Below, piece after piece: positions 25,953 through 35,877 of a stretch of 64,000 nt of DNA. The DNA is from Mesorhizobium koreense (GTDB lineage: Bacteria > Pseudomonadota > Alphaproteobacteria > Rhizobiales > Rhizobiaceae): assembly GCF_031656215.1 (NCBI RefSeq), contig NZ_CP134228.1:2685001-2749000 (forward strand). The letters are read 5' to 3'. Numbering within the stretch: the first letter of the stretch is position 1; every line of letters starts with the position of its first letter. The notes below the pieces were generated by a model. The model ran no database searches and was not told the origin of the DNA. It worked only from the letters and a program-made list of their open reading frames with translations. The position numbers and the translations under genes were made by a program.

Positions 25953-27824
25953 TCACCTCGGTTCGCCATGTTTCGCCGTTTCCTGGGCGGTAGGGGCATC
26001 GCTCTCCGAACGCTGCTGCGCCGGGCCATGGGCGTCGATCAAATTATAGGCGGTGTTGACGAGGCCGATATGGGAAAAGGCCTGCGGGAAATTGCCGAGG
26101 AGCCGTTTCGAAACCGTATCGTACTCCTCCGCGAGGAGGCCCAGATCGTTGCGCAGCGCAAGCAGGTTTTCGAAGAGTTCGGCTGCGTCGTCGATGCGCC
26201 CGACCAGCACGTAGGCATCGGCCAGCCAGAACGAGCATGCAAGGAACGCACCCTCGCGCCCGCCAACGCCGTCATCGACATCGTCCGTCGAGTAACGTTG
26301 TACCAGACCGTCCTGTCGCAATTCGCGTTCGATGGCTTCGATCGTGCCGACGACGCGCGGATCGTCGGGCCGCAGGAAGCCGGATTGCGCGATGAGCAGG
26401 AGCGAGGCGTCGAGCGCTTCCCTACCGTAGCATTGAACGAAGGTGTTGCGCTTCTTGTCGAAGCCGTTCTCGCAGATGTCGGCATGGATGGCATCGCGGC
26501 ACTCGCGCCAGTGATCGGTTGGCCCTTCCAGGCCGAAATGTTCGGCGGACTTGATGGCGCGGTCGAAGGCAACCCAGCACATCATACGGGAATGGGTGAA
26601 GGCGCGCGCCGGTCCGCGCACTTCCCAGATGCCGCGATCCGGCTTCCGCCACACGGTCTCCAGATGGGCGAGGATCGATTTCTGAAGCCGCCACGCTTCG
26701 TCGAGCGGGCTGAGTTCGGCTTCGCGGGCAGCATGCAGCACTTCCATCAACTCGCCGTAAACGTCGAGTTGCATCTGGTCGGCGGCCGCGTTGCCGACGC
26801 GCACCGGCGAGCTTTTCTCGTAGCCCCGCAGCCAGTCGATTTCGTTTTCCGTAAGGCGCCGTTCTCCCGCCACGCCGTACATGATCTGCAATTGCCTCGG
26901 ATGACCGGCAACGGCGCGCAGGAGCCACTGGCGCCAGGCTTCCGCCTCGCTCCGGTAGCCGCCGTTCAGGAGCGCATAGAGCGTGAGAGCCGAATCGCGG
27001 ATCCACGCGTAGCGATAGTCCCAGTTTCGGCTGCCGCCGATCGCTTCGGGGAGCGAGGTTGTCGGGGCGGCGACGATGCCGCCGGTCGGGGCATAGGTCA
27101 AAAGCTTGAGCGTGATAAGCGAACGGACTACCGCATCGCGCCAGTTCTCGTCGTCATAGTCGAAACGGCAGCGTTTCGACCATTCGCGCCACCATGTCAC
27201 CGTCCGGTCGAGGCTCTCGTTGCGGTCGGGCACGAAATGCGGCGTCTTGTGCGAGCGGTGATAGGAAAGCGTGAAGGGCACGCTCTGGCCCTTCTTCACG
27301 GTAAAGGCGCCGAGCGTCTTCATGTCGCGACCGCCCAGGCCGATATGCGTGTGTAGTTCCACCGTGTCCGGTCCGGCGACCGCCGAAAGCCCGTAATCGC
27401 GCCGCTGCACCCACGGCACGGTACGGCCGTAATTGAAGCGCAGCACCAGTTCCATCGCCATCTCGACGCTGCCCTTCTCGCCCTTGACGATGCGGACGAC
27501 GTCGACCTTCTCCTCGTCGTCGGTCAACGGCATGAAATCGGTTAGCGTGACGGCGCCGGCGTCGGTCTCGAAGCGCGTTTCAAGGACCGCGGTGCCGGGG
27601 AGATAGCGGCGGCTGATACGGCAGCGCTCGGCGCGCGGAGCGATCAGCCAGCGGCCGTTTTCCGGTCCGCCCAAAAGTGCGGCGAAGCAGGCATCGGAAT
27701 CGAAACGCGGCAGGCAAAGCCAGTCTATCGAGCCTCCGCGCGAGACGAGCGCGGCGGAAATCATGTTACCGATCAGGCCGTAATCCTCGATCGGCCTGAA
27801 GGATGCGTTCTGGTGGGAACTCAC
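25953..27824 (-). CDS. Glycoside hydrolase family 15 (glucoamylase/trehalase-like)
   Basis: 623 residues from a GTG at 27824 (VSSHQNASFRPIEDYGLIGN), with GAGGCGCCAGGAC upstream; an ATG at 27911 would add an unlikely 29-residue leader. The N-terminal beta domain has IGNMISAALVSRGGSIDWLC and LPRFDSDACFAALLGG. The (alpha/alpha)6 barrel has SRNWDYRYAWIRDSALTLYA, the catalytic acid in DRGIWEVRG and the second glutamate region in LLAEEYDT with GNFPQAFSHIGL. Related enzymes hydrolyse alpha-glucosidic bonds of trehalose or short glucans. No signal peptide, so it is cytosolic. It is divergent from treS, consistent with shared trehalose or glycogen metabolism. Confidence 0.9.
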   Translation of the reverse strand: MSSHQNASFRPIEDYGLIGNMISAALVSRGGSIDWLCLPRFDSDACFAALLGGPENGRWLIAPRAERCRISRRYLPGTAVLETRFETDAGAVTLTDFMPLTDDEEKVDVVRIVKGEKGSVEMAMELVLRFNYGRTVPWVQRRDYGLSAVAGPDTVELHTHIGLGGRDMKTLGAFTVKKGQSVPFTLSYHRSHKTPHFVPDRNESLDRTVTWWREWSKRCRFDYDDENWRDAVVRSLITLKLLTYAPTGGIVAAPTTSLPEAIGGSRNWDYRYAWIRDSALTLYALLNGGYRSEAEAWRQWLLRAVAGHPRQLQIMYGVAGERRLTENEIDWLRGYEKSSPVRVGNAAADQMQLDVYGELMEVLHAAREAELSPLDEAWRLQKSILAHLETVWRKPDRGIWEVRGPARAFTHSRMMCWVAFDRAIKSAEHFGLEGPTDHWRECRDAIHADICENGFDKKRNTFVQCYGREALDASLLLIAQSGFLRPDDPRVVGTIEAIERELRQDGLVQRYSTDDVDDGVGGREGAFLACSFWLADAYVLVGRIDDAAELFENLLALRNDLGLLAEEYDTVSKRLLGNFPQAFSHIGLVNTAYNLIDAHGPAQQRSESDAPTAQETAKHGEPR

Positions 27825-28071
27825 GTCCTGGCGCCTCGGTCGATCGCGGGGCGGGAGAGGGGATGAAAGGCAGGCATGCCGTTCAAATGTCGCATGACCC
27901 TCGAATTTCAAGCTCGCCGGCTGGATTCGTCAAAGACGAACCGCGCGCTCCCGCTGCCTCCCGTGTTGACGCATGCGGACATTTTTCGGAACCTCATCGG
28001 CACTCGATTCATTGCGTCCGGGAAAACAGGCGTTCGCTCTCGCGAAACGATCAGCAGGAAATCCATCGGCA

Positions 28072-31000
28072 ATGAAAGCACCGCGTCACCGCGCCGACGG
28101 TATCATCGATCGCAGCCAGACAGACTGGTACAAGGATGCGATCGTCTATCAATTGCACGTCAAGGCGTTCCAGGACGCCAACAATGACGGCATAGGTGAT
28201 TTCGCCGGGTTGATGCAGCGGCTGGACTATGTCCAGGATCTCGGCGTCACCGCGATCTGGCTTCTGCCGTTCTATCCGTCGCCGCTGCGTGACGACGGCT
28301 ACGACATCTCGGATTATACCGCCATCAATCCGGCATACGGACGGATGCGCGATTTCCGCGCCTTCATCGCCGAGGCGCATCGGCGGGGCCTGCGGGTCAT
28401 CACCGAACTCGTCATCAACCACACCTCCGACCAGCATCCCTGGTTCCAGAGGGCGCGCCGCGCAAAGCCGGGATCGGCGGCGCGGGATTTCTATGTGTGG
28501 AGCGACACGGACCAGAAATTCCCAGAGACGCGCATCATCTTCCTCGACACGGAGAAATCGAACTGGACCTGGGACCCGGAGGCGGGCGCCTATTTCTGGC
28601 ATCGCTTTTACTCGCACCAGCCGGACCTCAATTTCGATAATCCGCGCGTGCTGCGGGAAGTCCTGAGGATCATGCGCATGTGGCTGGACATGGGCGTGGA
28701 CGGGCTGCGGCTCGACGCCATCCCCTATCTGGTTGAGCGCGAGGGCACCAATAACGAGAACCTGCCGGAGACGCATGTCATCCTGAAGAAGATACGTGCC
28801 GAACTCGACGCTCATTATTCCGACCGGATGCTGCTCGCTGAGGCCAATCAGTGGCCGGAGGACACGCGTCCCTATTTCGGCGACGGCGACGAGTGCCAGA
28901 TGGGATTCCACTTCCCGCTCATGCCGCGCATGTACATGGCGCTGGCGCAGGAGGACCGGCATCCGGTCACCGACATCATCCGCCAGACCCCGGACATCCC
29001 CGAGAACTGCCAATGGGGAATTTTCCTCCGTAACCATGACGAACTGACGCTCGAAATGGTGACGGACCAGGAGCGCGACTATCTCTGGCGCACCTATGCG
29101 GAGGATTCGCGCGCCCGCATCAATCTCGGCATCCGCCGGCGGCTGGCGCCGCTCATGCAGAACGATCGCCGCAAGATCGAGTTGATGAATTCGCTTCTGC
29201 TTTCGATGCCCGGCACGCCGATCCTCTATTACGGCGACGAGGTCGGCATGGGCGACAATTACTATCTCGGCGACCGCGACGGGGTGCGTACGCCGATGCA
29301 GTGGTCGTCGGACCGGAATGCGGGTTTCTCGCGCGCGGACCCGCAGCAGCTTTACCTGCCCGTCATCCTCGATCCGGTCTACGGCTACCAGGCGATCAAT
29401 GTCGAAGGAGAGAGCCGCGATCCTTCCTCGCTGCTCAACTGGACGCGGCGGATGATCGCCGTGCGCAAAGAGCATCCGGCCTTCGGACGCGGCACGACGG
29501 TTCTGCTCTACCCGCGCAACCGCAAGGTGCTCGCCTATGTCCGCCAGTATGACGGCGACAGCATCCTTTGCGTGGTCAACCTGTCGCGCGCCGCGCAGGC
29601 GGTGGAACTCGACCTCGCGCAATGGAAGGGCGCGGTGCCGATCGAGCTTACGGGACGCTCAGCCTTTCCGCCCATCGGCGATCTTCCTTATCTCGTCACG
29701 TTGCCGGCCTACGGCTTCTACTGGTTCCTGCTGGCAGCTGAGGGCGAGGCGCCGCGCTGGCACCAGCCGCAGCCGGAGGTGCTGCCCGAATTCGTTACGC
29801 TCACCTGTCGCGACGGGCGTGTCGGCTCGGCGCTTTCGGGCCGCGAGAAGGAATTACTGGAAGACGATATCCTGCCTAAATTCCTGCCTTTGCAGCAATG
29901 GTACGCGGATGGCGACAGGCCTATTGGCGAGATCGGACTCTCAACATTTGCCGAAACCGCGGACGGACATCATGCGCTCGCTTCGGCCGTCGTGACGGCA
30001 AATGGCGGCAGGCGGGAATATCTGCTGCCGCTTTCCGCGCTCTGGGGCGAGGAGCATCTGGATGCCGGCACCGCGCAGCTTTCGCATACGCTCGGCAAGC
30101 TCAGGCGCGGCGCGAGGGTCGGCGCACTGGTCGATGGGGCGTTCGACGCGGATTTTTCGCGGCGGATCGTCGCCGGCATGCGCGGCGAAGCCGTATTCGA
30201 AGACACGGGAACCATCGTCTTTTCCGGGACGGAGGCGCTCGACCGGCTGCCGGCTGTCAGCGATCCCTATCCGGTCGCGGTGGGCGAGGCCAATGTCTCG
30301 ATCGCGTTCGGGACCGATCTCGTGCTGAAATTCTACCGGCGTATTCGCAGGAGTATCAGGCCGGATATCGAAATCCAGAGGTTCCTGACCGAGCGTGCCG
30401 GCTTCCGCTACACGCCGACCTTTCTGGGCGAGATGGCACACCGGCCCGAAAGTGGCGACCCGGCGACGCTCGCGGCCGCCTTCGGCTATCTTCAGAACCA
30501 GGGCAATGCGCGGAACGCGCTCGCCGACGCTCTTCAGCGCGATCTTGAGGATTTCGAACTGGCTCCGTCGGTCGAGACGGGCACGACGAAGGCGGAATTC
30601 GTTTTCCCCCTGACGATCGGATCGTTGCTCGGGCAAAGAACGGCGGAAATGCATCGGGCGCTGGCGACTGCTACGGATGATCCAGCCTTTGCCGCCGAAA
30701 AGATTACGCACCGGCATGTCGAGGCGTGGACGGAACAGGCGCTCGAGGGATTCGACCGGGTGCCGGATCATCTTGAGCGATTGCGGCACGGCCTGCCGGA
30801 AAGGGCGGACGTGGCGGTCGAAACGGTGGTGAAGGCGCGCGATGTGCTCCGCTCCCGGCTTAGAGTGGCGTCGGGGATGCGGCCGAGTGGCGGTATCTCT
30901 CGTATCCACGGCGATTATCGGCTTGGCAGGGTACTGCTGGCAAAGGACGATCTGGCGATCGTCGGCTTCGGCGGCGCGCCCGATGCCGGTCGCGACAAGG

Positions 31001-31350
31001 CGTCACCGCTTGCCGATGTCGCTTCCATGCTCCTCTCGTTCCATGAGACGGCGGCGAGGACGTTTAATGCCGCGCAACCCGCGCCGGACCGTGAGCCGGT
31101 GCTTGCGGGAAGGCTGGCGGAATGGAGTATGGCGGCGCGGCGCGATTTCCTCGATGCCTACCGTGAGCATGTCGCCGGTTCGCCGTCCGATTCGCGCGAT
31201 ACCCGTCTCACCGAAGCGCTGCTCGACCTTTTCGTGATCGGTCGTGCCGCGCGGGCGATCAACGCGGCTGCTGTGCAGGGCTCTGCGCCAATCGAAGGGG
31301 CGCTCGCCGCCCTAGCGGAACTGGCCCGCCCGGGGCTAGATGATCTCTAA
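28072..31350 (+). CDS. treS: Trehalose synthase with fused, degenerate maltokinase domain
   Basis: 1092 residues from the ATG at 28072. The GH13 domain (about 17-560) interconverts maltose and trehalose. The nucleophile is D215 (GLRLDAIPYL), the acid/base E257 (LLAEANQWPED) and the third acid D323 (FLRNHDEL). The C-terminal part (about 640-1092) is the maltokinase module usually fused to TreS. It keeps the lysine strand (LVLKFYRR) and the HGD loop (946-948). However, the metal-binding DFEGEP motif reads GFGGAP (965-970), and the HLGQ after HGD reads RLGR. The kinase half is therefore probably inactive and perhaps structural or regulatory. The gene is divergent from GH15 across 247 bp. Confidence 0.93.
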   Translation: MKAPRHRADGIIDRSQTDWYKDAIVYQLHVKAFQDANNDGIGDFAGLMQRLDYVQDLGVTAIWLLPFYPSPLRDDGYDISDYTAINPAYGRMRDFRAFIAEAHRRGLRVITELVINHTSDQHPWFQRARRAKPGSAARDFYVWSDTDQKFPETRIIFLDTEKSNWTWDPEAGAYFWHRFYSHQPDLNFDNPRVLREVLRIMRMWLDMGVDGLRLDAIPYLVEREGTNNENLPETHVILKKIRAELDAHYSDRMLLAEANQWPEDTRPYFGDGDECQMGFHFPLMPRMYMALAQEDRHPVTDIIRQTPDIPENCQWGIFLRNHDELTLEMVTDQERDYLWRTYAEDSRARINLGIRRRLAPLMQNDRRKIELMNSLLLSMPGTPILYYGDEVGMGDNYYLGDRDGVRTPMQWSSDRNAGFSRADPQQLYLPVILDPVYGYQAINVEGESRDPSSLLNWTRRMIAVRKEHPAFGRGTTVLLYPRNRKVLAYVRQYDGDSILCVVNLSRAAQAVELDLAQWKGAVPIELTGRSAFPPIGDLPYLVTLPAYGFYWFLLAAEGEAPRWHQPQPEVLPEFVTLTCRDGRVGSALSGREKELLEDDILPKFLPLQQWYADGDRPIGEIGLSTFAETADGHHALASAVVTANGGRREYLLPLSALWGEEHLDAGTAQLSHTLGKLRRGARVGALVDGAFDADFSRRIVAGMRGEAVFEDTGTIVFSGTEALDRLPAVSDPYPVAVGEANVSIAFGTDLVLKFYRRIRRSIRPDIEIQRFLTERAGFRYTPTFLGEMAHRPESGDPATLAAAFGYLQNQGNARNALADALQRDLEDFELAPSVETGTTKAEFVFPLTIGSLLGQRTAEMHRALATATDDPAFAAEKITHRHVEAWTEQALEGFDRVPDHLERLRHGLPERADVAVETVVKARDVLRSRLRVASGMRPSGGISRIHGDYRLGRVLLAKDDLAIVGFGGAPDAGRDKASPLADVASMLLSFHETAARTFNAAQPAPDREPVLAGRLAEWSMAARRDFLDAYREHVAGSPSDSRDTRLTEALLDLFVIGRAARAINAAAVQGSAPIEGALAALAELARPGLDDL

Positions 31351-31374
31351 ATATCCACTCTGTCCGAGGCTTCC

Positions 31375-32529
31375 ATGCATTCTTCCGTCGATCACTTTCT
31401 CGATGAGCTCAAAACCTGGATTGAGGTCGAGACGCCGACACATGACCGCGAGGCGGTCAATCGTCTCGGTACGCTGATCGAAAAGACCTGTCGCGCCGAG
31501 GGACTGATTGTCGACCGCGTCTCCGGCGCGCCGGGGCTCGGCGATACGATCCGGGCTCGAAGCATCGCACCGAATGGCCGCAAGGGCCTGCTGGTGCTGG
31601 CGCACTTCGATACGGTCCATCCTACCGGCACGCTTGCCGACGGCTTGCCATGGCGGCGTGACGGCGACCGGCTCTACGGGCCGGGCACGTCGGACATGAA
31701 GGCTTGCGGCCTGCTCACGATCGAGGCGTGGCGGACGATCAGGGCCGAAGACAGGGTGCCGGATCATCCGATCACCTTCCTGTTCACGCCGGACGAGGAG
31801 ATCGGCAGCCCCGGCTCGCGCGGGGTCATCGAAGCGGAAGCGCGCAACGCCTTCGCCGTGCTGGTCGTGGAGGCGGCGCGCGACGGCGGCAAGATCGTCA
31901 CGGCGCGTAAGGGCGTGGCGCGGTTTACCGTCAAGGCCGAGGGCGTGGCCTCGCACGCCGGGACGGCATTCGACAAGGGAGCGAGCGCCATCAGCGAGAT
32001 GGCGCGCCAGATCGCCTATCTCGACAGTCTGGTCGATATTGGGAGGGGCATTACGCTCAATGTCGGGCTGATCGACGGCGGCACCGCGCCCAATACGGTG
32101 GCGCAGTTCTGCACGATCGAAGTCGATGTGCGTGTCAGGACGCTCGATCAGGCCGAGCCGATCGTGAAGGCAATCCACGGTATCAAACCGCACAATCCCA
32201 ATGTGCGGCTTACCGTTGAAGGCGATCTGAACCGGCCACCCTTCTTCCCCGATGCGGGCTCGACGGCGCTGTTCGAGCATGCCCGCAAGCTCGCCGCCCC
32301 GATCGGCATCGATCTCGTCGGCATCCATGCCGGCGGCGGCAGCGACGGCAATTTCACTGCCGCGCTCGGGGTGCCGACCCTTGATGGGCTCGGTGTCGAC
32401 GGTGCGGGCGCGCATACGCTGCAGGAGCATATCTTCATCTCGAGCGTCGAACCGCGCGTCGATCTCTTTGCCGCGCTTCTGGCCGAGACGACGCCCGCCG
32501 ACGTCGACGCAGGTGAGCGGACGCTATAG
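31375..32529 (+). CDS. M20-family metallopeptidase (carboxypeptidase G2-like)
   Basis: 384 residues; GAGG six bases before the ATG, 24 bp after treS. Two-zinc site residues are visible: VLAHFDTVHPTG (His, Asp), YGPGTSDMKAC (Asp), TPDEEIGSPGSR (catalytic Glu and ligand), and late GAGAHTLQEHI (His). The dimerisation domain is present (GVARFTVKAEGVASHAG). Family members hydrolyse C-terminal glutamate or acylated amino acids. No signal peptide, so it is a cytosolic amidohydrolase. The reading direction and the SDR gene 56 bp downstream suggest a two-gene unit, unrelated to trehalose. Confidence 0.9.
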   Translation: MHSSVDHFLDELKTWIEVETPTHDREAVNRLGTLIEKTCRAEGLIVDRVSGAPGLGDTIRARSIAPNGRKGLLVLAHFDTVHPTGTLADGLPWRRDGDRLYGPGTSDMKACGLLTIEAWRTIRAEDRVPDHPITFLFTPDEEIGSPGSRGVIEAEARNAFAVLVVEAARDGGKIVTARKGVARFTVKAEGVASHAGTAFDKGASAISEMARQIAYLDSLVDIGRGITLNVGLIDGGTAPNTVAQFCTIEVDVRVRTLDQAEPIVKAIHGIKPHNPNVRLTVEGDLNRPPFFPDAGSTALFEHARKLAAPIGIDLVGIHAGGGSDGNFTAALGVPTLDGLGVDGAGAHTLQEHIFISSVEPRVDLFAALLAETTPADVDAGERTL

Positions 32530-32585
32530 GGGCTTGCATTCCGCCTTCGATCCGCGCGGAATGACGAAATCTGGAGGAGATGCCC

Positions 32586-33287
32586 ATGGCCAGTCTGCTG
32601 GAAGGCAGGAACATCGTCGTCACTGGCGGTACCGGCGCGCTCGGCCAGGCGGTCGTCGCCCGCTTCCTGAAGGCCGGGGCGATCTGCCATGTGCCGAGCC
32701 GCAAGGCAGCGGGCAAGCCGGGCTCCTGGGGCGACGGTCAGGTCAGTATTGTTCCGGAGATCGACCTGACCGACGAGGAGGCCGTCGGCCGCTTCTATGA
32801 CGCCGTTCCTGCTCTTTGGGCGTCCGTCCATCTGGCCGGAGGCTTCGCCATGGCGCCGCTTGCCGACACTTCACGCGCGGATTTTTTGCGCATGATGGAG
32901 ATGAACGCCATGACTGTCTTCATCTGCTGTCGCGCGGCGGCGCATAACATGCGCAAGACCGGGCAGGGCGGGCGCCTCGTCAATGTCTCGGCGCGGCCCG
33001 GGCTCGATCCGCGCAAGGGCGGCGGTATGGTCGCGTATGCGGCGAGTAAGGCGGCGGTGACGGCGATCACGCTGGCGCTTTCGGAGGAACTGAAGAACGA
33101 CCGCATCCTCGTAAATGCCGTCGCGCCCTCGACCATCGATACGCCGACCAATCGCGAGGCGATGCCGAATGCCGACACGTCGAAATGGCTGTCGCCGAAG
33201 GCCGCGGCCGAAGCGATCATCGGCCTCGCCTCGCCGTCCAACATGGAGATCAACGGCGCGGTGCTGCCGCTTTTCGCGCGGGCGTAA
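32586..33287 (+). CDS. Short-chain dehydrogenase/reductase
   Basis: 233 residues from the ATG at 32586; GGAGGAG sits eight bases upstream, whereas the in-frame ATG at 32580 is too close to it. Rossmann motif VTGGTGALG at the N-terminus, active site VNVSARPG followed by YAASKAA (Tyr and Lys of YxxxK), and VNAVAPSTIDTPTNRE. This is a classical NAD(P)-dependent oxidoreductase; substrate unknown. Its stop codon is two bases from that of the opposite-strand MBL gene, so the genes converge without a terminator gap. Confidence 0.9.
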   Translation: MASLLEGRNIVVTGGTGALGQAVVARFLKAGAICHVPSRKAAGKPGSWGDGQVSIVPEIDLTDEEAVGRFYDAVPALWASVHLAGGFAMAPLADTSRADFLRMMEMNAMTVFICCRAAAHNMRKTGQGGRLVNVSARPGLDPRKGGGMVAYAASKAAVTAITLALSEELKNDRILVNAVAPSTIDTPTNREAMPNADTSKWLSPKAAAEAIIGLASPSNMEINGAVLPLFARA

Positions 33288-33289
33288 CG

Positions 33290-34336
33290 TCAGGCGGCCT
33301 CGACGCGGATATTGCCGTCTTTCGATGTGGCGTGGCGAAGTTCGCCGCGGTTAAGCATGAAATTCACATGCGCATGCACCTCCGAGAAGGCGAAGCTTAG
33401 CTGGTGCGGGTCGAGTGCGCGGGTAAAGAGAACCGGGACGAGGTCGGCGACCGAATGCGGCTTCGTTGCGCAGGCCTCGGCGATCAGGGCGCAGCGTCCC
33501 GCGTGGTGTTCCGCAAGTTCGTCGCAGCGCTCGTGCAGGCCGTGGAATGGGAGTTGGTGGCCCGGCAGCACCAGCGCGTCGGCCGGAATGTCGGTCTTGA
33601 GACGCTTCAGCGAGCGAAGATAGAGGCCGAGCGGATCGCCGTCCGGGTTTACGGCCCAGACGCTGATATTGGGGCTGATCCGCGCGATCACCTGGTCGGC
33701 CGCGAGGAAAACGTTCTCCGAGGGGCAGTAGAGCATCAGTTGCTCCGGCGCGTGGCCATCGCCGGTCAGCGCCCTGAACTCGCGGCCGCCGATCGTAAGC
33801 GTGTCGCCGTCGACCACGCGGCTGAAGGTCGGCGGCAGGGGCGCCACCATTTTCAGGTAGCTGTGACCCTGCGAACTGACGAGATCGACCGTTTCCGGCG
33901 CCATGCCGTGGCGGGCGTAGAAGTCGCGATACGGCTTTGCGTCGAGTGAACCGGGGCTGAGCGAGATGGTCAGGCAGCCGAGATAGGCGGTCTGGGTAGT
34001 GAAAAGCGGCATGTCGTGCCGCTCGCACAGCCACCCGGCGAGGCCGATGTGGTCGGGATGGTAGTGCGTCACGATCAGCCGTGTCAGCCGCCGTCCGGCC
34101 AGTGCTCCACCAGCGAGCGCGTGCCAGAGGTCGCGCGTCGGCTGGTCGCCGATGCCGGTGTCGAGCACGGCCCATCCGTCGCCATCCTCGATCAGGTAGA
34201 TGTTTACATGGTCGAGTCGGAAGGGGAGCGGTATGCGCGTCCACAGGATTCCCGGCGCAAGTTCGATGACCGCACCGCGCTCCGGCGGTTCCTCATAAGG
34301 GAAGGAAAGGCGGCTTTCTTCGTTCTTCTTCAGCAT
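33290..34336 (-). CDS. MBL-fold metallo-hydrolase
   Basis: 348 residues, GGAG before the ATG. The zinc motif is THYHPDHIGLAG, with further ligands in ALTGDGHAPEQ and FLAADQVI, and a late VLPGHQLPF. A C-terminal winged-helix-like segment (DLVPVLFTRALDPHQLSFAF) is common in LACTB2-like members. Such enzymes hydrolyse thioesters, lactones or nucleic-acid-related substrates, so the role cannot be fixed. It is divergent from the MFS gene that follows. Confidence 0.88.
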   Translation of the reverse strand: MLKKNEESRLSFPYEEPPERGAVIELAPGILWTRIPLPFRLDHVNIYLIEDGDGWAVLDTGIGDQPTRDLWHALAGGALAGRRLTRLIVTHYHPDHIGLAGWLCERHDMPLFTTQTAYLGCLTISLSPGSLDAKPYRDFYARHGMAPETVDLVSSQGHSYLKMVAPLPPTFSRVVDGDTLTIGGREFRALTGDGHAPEQLMLYCPSENVFLAADQVIARISPNISVWAVNPDGDPLGLYLRSLKRLKTDIPADALVLPGHQLPFHGLHERCDELAEHHAGRCALIAEACATKPHSVADLVPVLFTRALDPHQLSFAFSEVHAHVNFMLNRGELRHATSKDGNIRVEAA

Positions 34337-34526
34337 CGGATGCTCCAGTTGGGGCGTCCGTACACGAAACTGGCCGGCAATGCAGCAGGGATGAACGTTG
34401 CTGCGACCGAAAGTTCAACGCTCTGCTCCGCTGGCCTGGAACAGCATAAGAGGAGCGGTGGAACTGCCCGACATGGGTGATTTGCCGGATGGTGCCGCTC
34501 CGCCCAGCCGAAACAAGCGAGACGCC

Positions 34527-35774
34527 ATGCCGACTGCAATCCATACCGGGGATCCGTATACCTCCGATATAGACGGCCGCTATGCCTGGATCCGGCTTGC
34601 CGTGTCCATGCTCATTGCCACCCTCGGCGGGGCCGGCATGTGGGCGGTGGTCGTGGTATTGCCAGCCGTGCAGGCGGAGTTTTCAGTCGATCGTAGCGAG
34701 GCGTCTCTTCCTTATACGCTGACCATGGTGGGTTTCGCCGTCGGCAATGTCCTGATCGGACGCGCGGTCGACCGGTACGGCTACATGCTGCCGGCTATGG
34801 TCGCCGCGATCATGATGGGCTGCGGCTTCGTCGCCGCTTCGGCGAGCGGCTCGCTCGCTCAGTTCGCGCTGGCGCACGGCTTCCTGATCGGCATCGGCAC
34901 GGCGGCGACCTTCGGCCCGCTCATCGCCGATCTGTCGCACTGGTTCCGCAGGCATCGCGGCAAGGCCGTGGCCGCGGCGGCCTGCGGCAATTATCTGGCG
35001 GGCGTGATCTGGCCGATCGTCATCGAGGCTTTCATGCGCGCCGGCGGATGGCGGGAGGCCTATCTCGGCGTCGGCATTATATGCGTCGTGGCGATGGTGC
35101 CGCTTCTTTTCCTCATGCGGCGCAAGTCTCCGCACCACGTGGCGTCGGCAGAGGCGCGCGCGCATTCGGATGAGCATGTCAGGCCGATCGCGGTTTCCCC
35201 CGCCACGTTGCAGTTCCTCCTGATCCTCGCCGGGCTAGGCTGCTGCGTCGCCATGTCGATGCCGCAGGTTCATATGGTCGCCTATTGTACCGATTTGGGT
35301 TACGGGGCCGCCGCCGGGGCGCATATGCTGTCGCTGATGCTGGCTGGCGGCGTGGTCAGCCGGCTTTCCTCGGGCGTGCTCGCGGATCGCATCGGCGGCA
35401 TCCCGACCTTGCTCATCGGCTCCGTGCTGCAATGCGTGGCGCTGTTTCTCTATATCCCCTTCGACGGACTCGCCTCGCTTTACGTCGTGTCGCTGGTTTT
35501 CGGACTGGCGCAGGGCGGCATCGTGCCGTGCTACGCCATCATCGTGCGCGAGTATCTGCCGGCGGCGGAGGCCGGCAAACGCGTCGGCATCGTCATCATG
35601 GCGACCATCGCCGGCATGGCGATCGGCGGCTGGATATCCGGCTGGATCTACGACCAGACGGGGTCATACGAGGCTGCCTTCCTTAACGGGATCGTCTGGA
35701 ACCTGATGAACATCTCGGTGATGACCGTCCTGCTCTTCCGTTCCGGCCGGGGCGCAAGCGCGGCGCCTGCCTGA
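34527..35774 (+). CDS. MFS transporter (oxalate:formate antiporter/monocarboxylate-like)
   Basis: 415 residues from the ATG at 34527 (MPTAIHTGDPYTS); open frame upstream to 34398 has no start support. Twelve helices. The first is VSMLIATLGGAGMWAVVVVL, the helix 2-3 loop is GRAVDRYGYML and the second-half loop GVLADRIGGIPTLL. LSHWFRRHRGKAVAAAACGNY is typical of the OFA/monocarboxylate group. It probably imports a small carboxylate. It precedes frmA by 103 bp on the same strand, so a shared transcript is possible. Confidence 0.87.
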   Translation: MPTAIHTGDPYTSDIDGRYAWIRLAVSMLIATLGGAGMWAVVVVLPAVQAEFSVDRSEASLPYTLTMVGFAVGNVLIGRAVDRYGYMLPAMVAAIMMGCGFVAASASGSLAQFALAHGFLIGIGTAATFGPLIADLSHWFRRHRGKAVAAAACGNYLAGVIWPIVIEAFMRAGGWREAYLGVGIICVVAMVPLLFLMRRKSPHHVASAEARAHSDEHVRPIAVSPATLQFLLILAGLGCCVAMSMPQVHMVAYCTDLGYGAAAGAHMLSLMLAGGVVSRLSSGVLADRIGGIPTLLIGSVLQCVALFLYIPFDGLASLYVVSLVFGLAQGGIVPCYAIIVREYLPAAEAGKRVGIVIMATIAGMAIGGWISGWIYDQTGSYEAAFLNGIVWNLMNISVMTVLLFRSGRGASAAPA

Positions 35775-35877
35775 CGCGCAGTTCCCGCGAATTGATCGGA
35801 TGAAGATCAGCCTGTAAGCAGTTGATCGGGAATCATGCCGCGCCTCGCGGCGACGACAATTCAGGGAGAATCCGGCC

